In this document: positions 1-8,762 of the stretch, in pieces
How the letters are laid out: each line of letters starts with the position of its first letter
How positions within the stretch are numbered: position 1 is the first letter of the stretch
DNA from: Byssothecium circinans
Lineage: Eukaryota; Ascomycota; Dothideomycetes; Pleosporales; Massarinaceae
Assembly: GCA_010015675.1 (NCBI GenBank)
Contig: ML976978.1
Span: 558,790 to 622,789 of the forward strand
Length of the DNA: 64,000 nucleotides
Direction of reading: 5' to 3'
The notes under the pieces: model-generated
Database searches by the model: none
The model's input: the letters and a program-made list of their open reading frames with translations, nothing else
What the model was told of the DNA's origin: nothing
Translations under genes and position numbers: made by a program

Positions 1-224
1 AGGCGCAACTTGAGGCCCTTAGGCCTCAACAGCCACGAAAGAGGGTTCGCATAGACCCAAATCAACGCTTTGCAGATATAGATACAATCATGATTGCAGT
101 GCAGGCATCTGCGCTTCTACAGGAAGAAAACGATAACAATTCTAAAGAAAAGGAAGCAGAAAAAGCTGCAGCTGAAATAGCAGCAAAAACTCTGCAATCT
201 ATGTGTACAGAGTGGCAATTGTAA
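1..224 (+). pseudogene. 3' end of a pogo/Fot1-type transposase (truncated by window edge)
   Basis: An open frame from base 3 to a TAA at 222-224 encodes about 73 residues rich in Q, K, E and A, including KRVRIDPNQRFADIDTI. A basic stretch followed by a D-P-N-x-x-F-A-x-I motif is typical of the C-terminal tail of fungal pogo-like DDE transposases, after the catalytic domain. The N-terminal DNA-binding and catalytic parts lie outside the window, so activity cannot be judged. The identification rests on the tail motif only; it could also be the tail of a host gene derived from such a transposase. Confidence 0.55.
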
Positions 225-556
225 CTAGGCTGGCGCAATTATTGCGTTGATTTCTGAGGGGTGGCCGATTTGGCGATGTGGCCGGAAACCCCTGGCGGCC
301 GGAATCTATATAGGCTAGCTTAGCCCATCCAATTCACAGGTGCATGGCCCGATTGATGTGCCCTCCGCATTTCTGAGTCATACACCTGTATTTATTTTTT
401 GGTCCGATACTAAAACGACTGACATTTGTTCGCCTACACAAAGTTCTCCCACTATAACAATCTGATCCTTCACCCACCAGCCAAACGAGTGCTCAATCCC
501 CAACTCTTCTGGAGGTCCATTCCAATTCTCAGGATGCATTTGACGTTCAAAAGCCA
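225..556. repeat. probable right end of the pogo-like element, then non-coding DNA
   Basis: After the transposase stop there is GC-rich DNA with a local duplication (GTGGCCGATTTGGCGATGTGGCCGG, about 261-285). Near 337-346 lies CAGGTGCATG, and at 379-388 its inverted counterpart CATACACCTG, directly followed by TA at 389-390. This looks like the subterminal and terminal inverted repeat of a TA-inserting element ending at 388. The left end is outside the window, so the match cannot be confirmed. From 391 to 556 I see only the 3' flank of the neighbouring gene. Confidence 0.3.
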
Positions 557-2289
557 CTAGAGCTCCAAGACTCTCTGTTCCTTATCGCCATGGATGAAAA
601 TACCAAGAGCTTTCCCTCCGCCCTTTGCCGGCAAAATTTCCGGTTCCAACTCAGCAATACCAGTGGTCCTTAGCACTTTGCCCTTCGCATCGACCGCCTC
701 AGCAACAACACGCAGGACGTCTTTCTTCCCAACCTTAAGACTGGTCTCAAAGCTCGTGCGGTTTGCTTGGCCCAAAAAGCTCCTCGCACCATACTTGCCC
801 GTCACAGCATAGAAGCACCAGATCTTCGTCTCGGTGTCGCCGTTCCAGGAAACATAGATTGTCGTCCCTTCGTCGTTTTTGAGAGCAACGATGGCAGGCT
901 CCTCGTTGGGAAGGCCGGTCCAGTTGTACCGGAAGCCGCGGTAATTCTCGACACCAAGACCGAGATAGTCTGAGTCCATGTACGTGTGGAAGAGGACGTT
1001 ACCCTGAGAGTCGTACTCAGTCAAGGCGCCTTCAGACCCCCAATTGACGATGACGTTGCCGTTGGGCAAGACTTGAGTAGAGCCTTGAGATTTGGAGCGC
1101 AGGCCATCAGGAGGATAGAAGCCTTGCACGAGTTCGGCGGTCCAGGCTTCAGTGTCAAGTCTAATGATCTTACCGCTGCTAGTAGGAGCTGTATGGACTT
1201 CAGAGCCGCGACCATCTTCAGTTCCGTGGGCGGAGTTGTCGTAGAGAGAGATGTACTCGATGCTGTTGCCTTCGGCATCTTTCTTGAACTGCGGATGGAA
1301 GCGTGCGTGGTGCTGGAAGCAGAACGTTACGTTCTTCCCGAGAGTGAAGGATGAATTCGTGCCATCGAGACGCCAGATGATGGAGCCATCAGATCCGTTG
1401 ACCTTGTGGACTGAACAAGCATCTCGAGCGGAGATTATGTAGTCTCCATTGGCATTCTTGTCGACACTATTGATGTGGAAGTAGTCCCAGGAGTCGGACG
1501 AGTTGTATCCAGAGCCAGCCTGGCCAGGATTGATGGGTAGTACAGATTCTACGGAAAGTGAGTTTGAGGACACTTTCAGCGCGCAGATGGCAAGATTGAA
1601 TGAACGTACCATCAGGGCTCACATGGTCGAGACTAGTCCATTCGAACAGCAACTCGCCAGTAGTGATATCGAGCTCCTGGAAGATTGCATTGACGATCCA
1701 CTGCTGCTCTTCACTCGCACCCCACGGAGTCAGGTCACGAGGTACAGGCTGATAGACTTGGATGACGGCAGTGTTGTCGCTAATCACATGGAATTCATGC
1801 TTGTCAGTGAGTTTGTGGTTACCAGCCCGCAACTCGCGAATGGTTTCATAATGTTTGTTCATGATGCTAAAGAGAATTCAGCCACCATCCCTTCACTTCA
1901 TCGAAATTCAAAACTCACGTTGTATGACCATGGCCATGACCATAACCAGCATTGTGATCCCCCTCAAAGCTGAACAACACATCCTCACCCTTCCACTTCG
2001 CGGCCTGGAAATTAGTCGACCAGATGGAATAAATTCCGTAGCCCGACCAGACCAGGTCGCCATCGTCGCGGAAGATATAAGGACCAGCCTGACGAGGACC
2101 ATGTTGCTCGCCCGCGGTATCGGCATATCCTGCGAAAGGCGCCACGAAGAGATACCCACTCGCGACATTGTCGGCGGCTGGAATAGTGATGTTGAGGCGT
2201 GGTGGTGCCAGATCACTTCGTGACTTGAATTGCCAATCGGCAGCTACAAACTGCAGTATCGCAGCTGCTGTAAAGACAGCTTTCTTCAT
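557..2289 (-). CDS. secreted arylsulfotransferase-family (ASST-like) protein
   Basis: Three exons, 2289-1919, 1866-1610 and 1548-557, join in frame to 539 residues. Both introns have GT-AG ends (GTGAGT and GTACGT donors; 52 and 61 nt). The N-terminus (MKKAVFTAAAILQFVAA) is a signal peptide, so the protein is probably secreted. The body resembles fungal ASST-fold proteins, a six-bladed beta-propeller family: W-x-G-Y blade motifs, 'NPDG'-like turns, H-H-A-R-F-H-P and 'LPNGNVIVNWGSEG' strands. Family members transfer sulfate between phenolic compounds in bacteria; the substrate of the fungal branch is unknown. An in-frame ATG nine codons upstream (2316) is possible, but it would precede the signal peptide. 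The gene is divergent from the MFS gene at 2809. Confidence 0.85.
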
Positions 2290-2808
2290 GGTGGCAGCGG
2301 GAGGCGTGACTGCCATGATTAGAACCTGATGCTTTCAACATCTTAAAGGAAGGGTACATTGACCTTGATGAGGTTTCCAAACTATATATGACTGACTACG
2401 GAGTATTCGATATTGTTGTGATGTTGTTGAAGGGCTCGTAGTCGTCCTAAAGAGCTATCTGGGAGGGGTATTTGCGTTTTTATTGTTGGATTACTGGCGT
2501 CAGGGACCATCGCAATTGCGTGCTTGCAGTAGTTCGCTGCGATGCACGTTGACTATGGATTCGGATGCGGCCATTGACGAATCATGGTGGTGAATTGAGG
2601 ATGCGGGGCTGATCAAAACCCAATCGAAAAACTTCGACACCACGTCATAGCCTCCAACAAAGATATATCTCATGCACCTCGAGAATAGTTATGTATGTAA
2701 CGGGAATTCGAGGTAGTTCCAGAGTAAAAAGGCTGAAGGAGTGTTATTCTCAACTCGGAGAAGAACGCAGACTTCCAGCACCATTCGATCCGATTCAGAA
2801 AATCAACC
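2290..2808. promoter_or_regulatory. divergent promoter region
   Basis: This 519-base gap separates two divergently transcribed genes and must hold both promoters. 'Ctatatatgact' at about 2382-2393 could serve as a TATA-like element for the minus-strand gene. I see no coding potential here. Confidence 0.4.
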
Positions 2809-4567
2809 ATGCTTCCCCCGGACGACACAGAAGCCGTAATGCCACAGCCGCATGAAACCGAAGAGACACCCCTACTTCTCAAGCCCCCCCAGGAAGAAAA
2901 CTGGAAACCTCCCCGCGGCTTCTTCTGGATCGAACTCGCCATCTTCGCCAACGTCTTCCTCTACGGCTTCGACGGCACAAGTAAGTGATGCCAGTACACC
3001 AAATACAGACGATACACAAACTTAATTCTTACTTTAACCTTCAGTAACAGCAGCAACCTACGCCGTCATCTCCTCGGAATTCTCCGCCGCAAACACCGCC
3101 TCGTGGCTCACAACCGCCTACCTCGTAACCGCGACCTCCTTCCAGCCCCTCTACGGCCGCTTCAGCGACATCTTCGGCCGCCGCGTGTGTTTCTTCGTCT
3201 CGACGATTACGTTTTCAGCAGGATGTCTTGGGTGTGGACTTGCGGGAAGTATGACGGTTGCTAACGTGATGAGGGCTTTGACGGGCTTTGGAGGTGGTGG
3301 GTTAATGACGATGGCGACGATTGTGAATTCAGATATGATTCCTTTTCGGAAGAGGGGCATGTATCAAGCGCTTCAGAACGGGATGTTTGGCTTTGGAGCG
3401 ATTTGCGGGGCGTCTTTTGGAGGCTCCGTTGCTGATAGTATTGGGTGGCGATGGTGCTTTTTGATTCAGGTGCCTATCTCTGCAGTCGCTCTTTTCCTCG
3501 GGTACTTGGTTATCAAGAACCCTGCGCCTCTGGATCCGAGCTGGAAAGAAATCAGGGAGAAGGTGGACTTTACGGGCTCTTTGCTTCTGGTGGTGGGGAT
3601 CTCGGTGCAGCTTGTTGGATTGAGTCTGGGGGGGAATGAGTTGCCGTGGAGTAATGGATGGGTTATTGCGAGTCTGGTTGTTAGTGTGGTGTTGTTGGGT
3701 GCATTTTTGGTTGTGGAGAAGAGGACCACGGCGATTCCTGTTATCCCGCTGAAGCAGCTAAGAGGGAGGAACCCGATTGCGGTCCAGACTGCGAATGTTT
3801 GCGCAGGGACTGCTGCATATGCTGTAAGTGCGGAGTATACTTAGTTTAGAGCGCTTCTAACGGTCTTTAGTATTTGTTCATGCTTCCGCTATTCTTTCAA
3901 GTCGTACTACAAGACTCTGCAACGAAAGCTGGCGCTCGACTAGCCATCCCGTCACTGGCTACACCCATCGGCGGCGTAATCGCTGGCGTCGTCATGTCGC
4001 GCTGGGGCAAACTTATTTGGCTGGTTCGTCTAGGAGCAATCCTGATGACTTTCGGGAACGGACTTGTCACTTCACTATCCTTTTACGACAGCACTTGGAA
4101 ATACCTCGTGTACATCTTCCCCGCGAATCTCGGACAAGGCATCATCTACCCAGCCATTTTGTTCACTACATTAGCATCCTTCGACCACTCCGGTACGTTT
4201 TCCCTTTGCAAGTTGGATTATCATGCTGATATGCGCAGACCATGCCGTCTCTGCTTCGACAGTGTACTTGATACGATCACTAGGCAGTGTCTGGGGAGTT
4301 GCCATAACAGCAACTATCGTCCAAAATACTCTCGGTGCTCAACTCCCCGCTGTGCTTTCCGACATTCCGAATAAAGAGCAAATCATCGACGATATCCGGC
4401 ACTCTGTGACGGCTTTAAGATCCTTGCCTCCAAATATCCAGATCGTAGCGCGCCAGGTGTACTACGATGGGATACGGTACTCTTTTGCTGCCTCTACCGG
4501 AATCGCTGCTCTCGGTATAGTAGCAAGCTTATTTGCGCATAACTCCGGCCTGAGGACTACACATTGA
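2809..4567 (+). CDS. MFS transporter, 14-TM DHA2 / vacuolar basic amino acid (Vba/Fnx1-like) type
   Basis: Four exons, 2809-2980, 3045-3823, 3871-4192 and 4239-4567, give 533 residues in one frame. The introns are 46-64 nt with GTAAGT/GTACGT donors. A soluble N-terminus of about 40 residues with the acidic-dileucine-like EETPLLL (a vacuolar sorting type signal) precedes the membrane part. The MFS motif A (YGRFSDIFGRR, about residues 94-104) follows the second helix, and G-F-G-G-G-G and 'GWRWCFLIQVP' match the drug:H+ antiporter-2 family. Such proteins export or sequester amino acids or drugs by proton antiport. Vacuolar location is inferred from similarity to Vba/Fnx proteins. A drug-efflux role at the plasma membrane remains possible. 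Confidence 0.88.
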
Positions 4568-5274
4568 AGGGGTGATTCACTCAAGTACCCTAGAGGCTCG
4601 CCCTGGAATCTTTGGAAGCAAGATCCCAGACAAGCATAGTGACCGTATTGGTTAGTATCGAAAATCCGCACGTATCTAGCAAGTCTCACACAACAACAAC
4701 CAGTCACGATGGTTCCGAGGTTCGCAATGCCACACGTCAGACGAACTCACGGTTTCACAACATGTAAATGCATCGTATGCCTTTCAACGCAACCGATGAG
4801 TGGCCGCTCTCCGAGGACCGCAGGGGTAGCGACAAGTGCATCCCTCTCATTCGTGAGTGCCCGAATATACACAAGCTAAACCCAAACTGAGATTCGACAG
4901 GAACATGTTCCCAGTCTCTTTCCTGTTCAGTTCAGGTTTAGCGCACGCCCAAACCCTCACCGGTGACAATCGCTTTACGGAGTTTAGCATGTATTGTTCG
5001 CTCATTGGCTCCGCTCACTGCTGCACCGCTACTTACCCGAGATCCTGGACGTGGCGCATTAAGCGAGTAGAGCTGCTCTTCCGGGCTGGTACGATGAGAG
5101 GATCAAACAGCACAACATTTCCACAGAAAGAAAAATATAAAGATCCCCAATATCTTCAAGTCAACGTCTCTAACCCACCCAACCTTCTTCACTTATTTTC
5201 CATCCACCTATTTTCCATCCAGCTATTTCCAAACATCTCCAACCCAACCCAAAAGTTCCGAGCCCATCCTGGAT
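4568..5274. other. intergenic
   Basis: No supported gene. Long open frames exist here (for example from 4857) but lack family similarity and overlap what looks like the promoter and leader of the small gene at 5275. 'Aaaaatataaagatcc' at about 5141-5156 is a plausible TATA element for it, followed by a pyrimidine-rich leader with the repeated motif CA(C/G)CTATTTTCCATCCA (about 5193-5226). Confidence 0.4.
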
Positions 5275-5542
5275 ATGCTTTCCAAACCACAAAAGGAAGA
5301 AATTCATACCGGCACCTGGTCACGACAAGACGTCCTCGCCTTACTCCAACTTCTCACCATGATAACAATTACCGTCCTAAGCTGGCTATGGAGACTCTTC
5401 AGTATGTACAATCTGCAAATGTTTCAATTTTCACCGTCTCATCTTTGATGGGGCCATGGATTACTAAAACGCAAGTCTAGTCAAACAACGCCCTCTCGCC
5501 AACCATGAGCAGCGCGACGTGCGGCGGAGATATACGGCCTGA
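5275..5542 (+). CDS. small two-exon membrane protein (putative)
   Basis: An ATG at 5275 opens a 42-codon exon ending at 5401 before a consensus donor (GTATGT). A 79-nt intron with TACTAAAAC ten bases before TAG leads to exon 2 at 5481-5542, ending in TGA. The spliced product is 62 residues: a polar N-terminus, one hydrophobic helix (about residues 24-43, 'LLQLLTMITITVLSWLWRLF') and a very basic tail (RDVRRRYTA). That layout suggests a single-pass tail-anchored or organellar membrane peptide. I do not recognise a family. The support is the in-frame splice, good splice sites and an upstream TATA-like box; a chance ORF cannot be excluded. Confidence 0.45.
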
Positions 5543-5919
5543 AGCATTGCATGTTATTGTTGTTGTTGTTGGATCGGAGGGAGAGAGGGAGAGAGTATCC
5601 ATCAACCATTAGTGATATCTTCTGGTGACATTGACTTGCTGTGGTAGGGTAGGCGTTTGGATGTTGAATGTGGTTTGGCGCTCGTAACATTCTTCAGGTC
5701 GCTATTGTACACTCCCTCCACACCTCACCTTACATATAGAAAAAATAACCCGCTCGAAAATAACGCCAGTGCACCATCCCATCCCATTCCATTTCGTGCC
5801 CTCCTAACCAAGATCCATCCTGATATGATACCCCCCCCCCCCCCAAAAAGACCCAAAAAAGTAACCAAACGCCCATCGCATATCCCAACAGTAATACTAT
5901 ACACCCAAACATCTCCCAC
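5543..5919. other. intergenic with simple-sequence tracts
   Basis: This gap lies between the small gene and the 3' end of the HbrB gene. It contains a TTG-repeat (about 5551-5569), a GAGAGAGG tract (about 5579-5594) and an uninterrupted run of 14 C at 5831-5844, prone to slippage. No gene is supported; the frames on both strands are low-complexity. Confidence 0.5.
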
Positions 5920-8382
5920 CTACGCCCCAACCCCAGCCACACTAACGCCCCCCGCCGCCAAATTCAGCCCCGCGCCACCTCTCCTCGCGCCCACGAACCC
6001 CTGCCTCTGCCGCCCCGTCCTCCCACGCCCAAGCCAGTTGTACTTCAACTCCTTGCTCAACCTCCCCATCTTATCCTGCGACTTATCGCTGCTCTGCAGA
6101 CTAACCAGCACACTGACGCACTGCAACATCCTGCCCACAGTTTCGGTGACTTTCGCACTGTCCATGGGTTGGTTGCGCAGGGAAGGTGGCAACGGGGCGT
6201 TGGGAGGTAGTAGAGTCGAGGGATTGGAGTGTATTGAATGAGCAGAGAAGGATCCGGCCGAGGTGTTGGAGGTAGCGCGGGAGCGCGACGAGGACGCGAA
6301 TGTGGAAGATGTCATCGACGTTGTGGACTCGAGGTAGCCGCCGGAACTGTGCGAGGCCGATTGTTGCGATTGGAGACTGCCGACTGGGAGGGTGTCTTGG
6401 GAATGTGCAGTGCCTGGGCGGAGGTCAGGTGTAGGTAATGGGGATTCTAGGCCAGCGTTTAGATTCTCCAAGGACAGTCGCGAGAAGATGGCCATGAGGG
6501 TGTCGTAGCGGGGGAGAATGACAGTGTCGCGGAACATGAGGAGCGTCATTCGTCGTACTTCCAGTTCGCCTAGTATAGGGATATTCTTGTTCTCGGGCGA
6601 TTTGGTGTTCATTTCGTCGGGGAGAAGAACGCCCCAGAAATCGGCGGCGGCGGTGGAACTCATGATTCCAGAGCCGCGGAACTCGAGGTCAAGGGGTAGG
6701 AAGACGGCTTGTAAAAAGGGGAGGATGGTGGTGAAGACTACGATCCACATTTCTACTAGATGCGGGACGAGACGCTCGTCAGGGACATGGCGGAGTGTTT
6801 GGTCCAGAGAGCCGAAGCCGGTCATTAGAAGCTCGTTGAGGTCTTCGATGAGGATGATGGGGGATCGCTTTTGGATGCAGCGTTTGATGTGGACTGCGAC
6901 GAGTGCATTGAAGTCTTCGACTGGTGGCCGCGGGTCTTCGCCTTCGAATATCAGTAGCACCCTTGCCTTTAACAGTGGCCAAGCATCGTCGGGTGACATG
7001 CCCGTTATTCCGAAAGAATTGCCTAGATTGTGCATATCGCTCGTGTTTGCAAGCGCTGCTGAAGACGACGGGGCCAGACTCTGCATAGAAGGTGTAGCCA
7101 GTGTGCTTGCCAAAGAAGGCCACTCTGACCGCTCGGTGCTGAACGATTGTTTGCGGTCGCGATAAATCGGATCTAGTGCGGCATCGAGATAGGCCTTCTC
7201 TTCCTTCTTTGCGCGCCGCAAATGTCGACCTCCATGTCTCAAGTCCAGTCCAGTCATGGATGTGTTAAAGGAGCTCGAGTGGCCAGGTGAAGACGGAGCG
7301 GCAAAGTTGTACAGCGACTGAGGCGCGTTCGGATCGACTGGTCTTGATGTGCTGCTTGCAGAAGATAGAGGCAGATTGTGCTCGTCCTTGTCTTTCGTCT
7401 TGTGTGTCTTGCGCGAGAGAAAGTGATGCTTGTGTTTGTCCTTTTCTTGAGGCAGATACATGTCATTCCGCGGCACCAAAGTAGATGTCGATCCATTCGC
7501 CGAAGAATACAGCGATGCATTGCTGCTGGTGATGCTGGGCTCTACCAAACTGCTCGTCGACTGGTTCATCATCATGCGGTTGAGCGCCTGCGAGCTATGC
7601 ATCCCTAAGCCGATCTTCCCCGGCGAAGGTAGTGCCGGTATCTTATTGTCCATGTCTCTCCCCTTCTCCACTTTGATGTTCTTCGGCTTCGAGAACAGCT
7701 TCATCTTGCTCTTCTCCCTCGTCTTGGGCTGCTGCGATGGATCGGGCGTTGACGGCTTCGGCGACCCCATCTCCTGCTGTTGCTGCTGCGACATGTTGGG
7801 TGAATGTAGCGGACTCCTCGGGAATGCAACATTCGCGGCCGCTGTCGCCGCCATCCTGTTGCCGCCTATCAGTCCGTTCTGGTACGTCATCCCGTTCGTC
7901 TTGAACGTTACGCTGTGACCGCTCGGCAGCGGGGGCGGGCTCGAAGGCTGCCTGCCTGCGGGCCCCGTATTTACGGGCTCTGGTATCGTCGTCGAGCGCT
8001 TGCGCATATGCTGTGGGTGCATGGCTGTCTGGGCTGCGATGCGCGAGGCATCGAGGTGCGTGTTTGCATTCGCATTTGACATGCTGGCTTGGTTTGAGGG
8101 TAGGCTGGGCTCGAAATAGCCCTGCGAGCGCTGTCGCGGACGGTGGCCTATGTGACTCTGGCTCTGGCTCTGACTCTGGGTCGCATGCTCGTCGCGCAGA
8201 GGCACGGGGCGGGAGAAGTTGGTTTGCGGGACAGCTTCGGCCGACTTGGGCGACTTTACCACACGCGGAGGTAAGGGAGAGCGTCGCTGCAGTGTCGCCT
8301 GCGAACCCTCCGAGTCGGACTCGTCAAAGGGATCGGGACGCTGCAACGTCGGCGTCTGTGGAGGAGGTGAGGATGTCTGCAT
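5920..8382 (-). CDS. hbrB: TORC2 subunit HbrB / Bit61 (PRR5-like)
   Basis: A single exon of 820 codons. The first 450 residues are disordered and rich in S, P and Q (including a QSQSQSQS run), with basic patches such as 'KMKLFSKPKNIKVEKG'. From about residue 455 the HbrB-like domain begins (SPDDAWPLLKARVLLIFEGE) and runs to about 650, with 'PIILIEDLNELLMTG', 'FLQAVFLPLDLEF' and 'ILPRYDTLMAIF'. A serine-rich linker and a helical segment (VTETVGRMLQCVSVLVSLQ) follow. The family comprises Aspergillus HbrB, yeast Bit61 and animal PRR5, subunits of the TORC2 kinase complex acting in polarity and cell-wall or membrane signalling. The length fits filamentous homologues. The C-terminal G/A/V-rich tail is low-complexity. 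Confidence 0.92.
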   Translation of the reverse strand: MQTSSPPPQTPTLQRPDPFDESDSEGSQATLQRRSPLPPRVVKSPKSAEAVPQTNFSRPVPLRDEHATQSQSQSQSHIGHRPRQRSQGYFEPSLPSNQASMSNANANTHLDASRIAAQTAMHPQHMRKRSTTIPEPVNTGPAGRQPSSPPPLPSGHSVTFKTNGMTYQNGLIGGNRMAATAAANVAFPRSPLHSPNMSQQQQQEMGSPKPSTPDPSQQPKTREKSKMKLFSKPKNIKVEKGRDMDNKIPALPSPGKIGLGMHSSQALNRMMMNQSTSSLVEPSITSSNASLYSSANGSTSTLVPRNDMYLPQEKDKHKHHFLSRKTHKTKDKDEHNLPLSSASSTSRPVDPNAPQSLYNFAAPSSPGHSSSFNTSMTGLDLRHGGRHLRRAKKEEKAYLDAALDPIYRDRKQSFSTERSEWPSLASTLATPSMQSLAPSSSAALANTSDMHNLGNSFGITGMSPDDAWPLLKARVLLIFEGEDPRPPVEDFNALVAVHIKRCIQKRSPIILIEDLNELLMTGFGSLDQTLRHVPDERLVPHLVEMWIVVFTTILPFLQAVFLPLDLEFRGSGIMSSTAAADFWGVLLPDEMNTKSPENKNIPILGELEVRRMTLLMFRDTVILPRYDTLMAIFSRLSLENLNAGLESPLPTPDLRPGTAHSQDTLPVGSLQSQQSASHSSGGYLESTTSMTSSTFASSSRSRATSNTSAGSFSAHSIHSNPSTLLPPNAPLPPSLRNQPMDSAKVTETVGRMLQCVSVLVSLQSSDKSQDKMGRLSKELKYNWLGRGRTGRQRQGFVGARRGGAGLNLAAGGVSVAGVGA

Positions 8383-8762
8383 GGTGGGCCTTGTGGGACG
8401 GGCGTGATACGAGGACGGATGCTATTAGTATGTTACAGGCCTGTTAGAGCACAGGCTGAGTTGCTGCTACAAAGATGTGGTCATTGCCAGCATGACGTTG
8501 ATTTGGATGTTTCGAGGATATACGGAGTAGAAGGTAGGATAACGTATAACGTTACTGAGGGGTTGACATTGACATGTCGAAGCGGAGGGCTGAGATCCAC
8601 TTTCGCGCCGCTTTCATCGACCGTGCTCAGCTCCACTCTTCTCTCACCCTGGCCATCTGAAATCGCATCATAAGCAAGATGAATTGTATTTATAAACTAA
8701 TGGTATCATTTGAATGTATTCTTGTTCCCTGTGCCAACGCAGGCCAACAGATGAAATATCTG
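8383..8762. promoter_or_regulatory. upstream region of hbrB and 3' region of the bromodomain gene
   Basis: About 380 bases between two genes on the same strand. It must contain the hbrB promoter and the downstream end of the next gene. No coding potential or clear motif was noted. Confidence 0.4.

Noticed and set aside
4857..5480. 207-codon plus-strand frame
   Set aside because: No similarity and unusual composition; it overlaps the better supported spliced small gene and its leader.
5831..5844. Run of 14 C as a possible regulatory or recombination signal
   Set aside because: A simple homopolymer in a 3' flank; only noted as a sequencing-error and slippage hotspot.
5657..6241. 194-codon plus-strand frame overlapping the 3' end of hbrB
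   Set aside because: Low-complexity proline/threonine sequence arising from the C-rich tract and the antisense of the G/A/V-rich tail.
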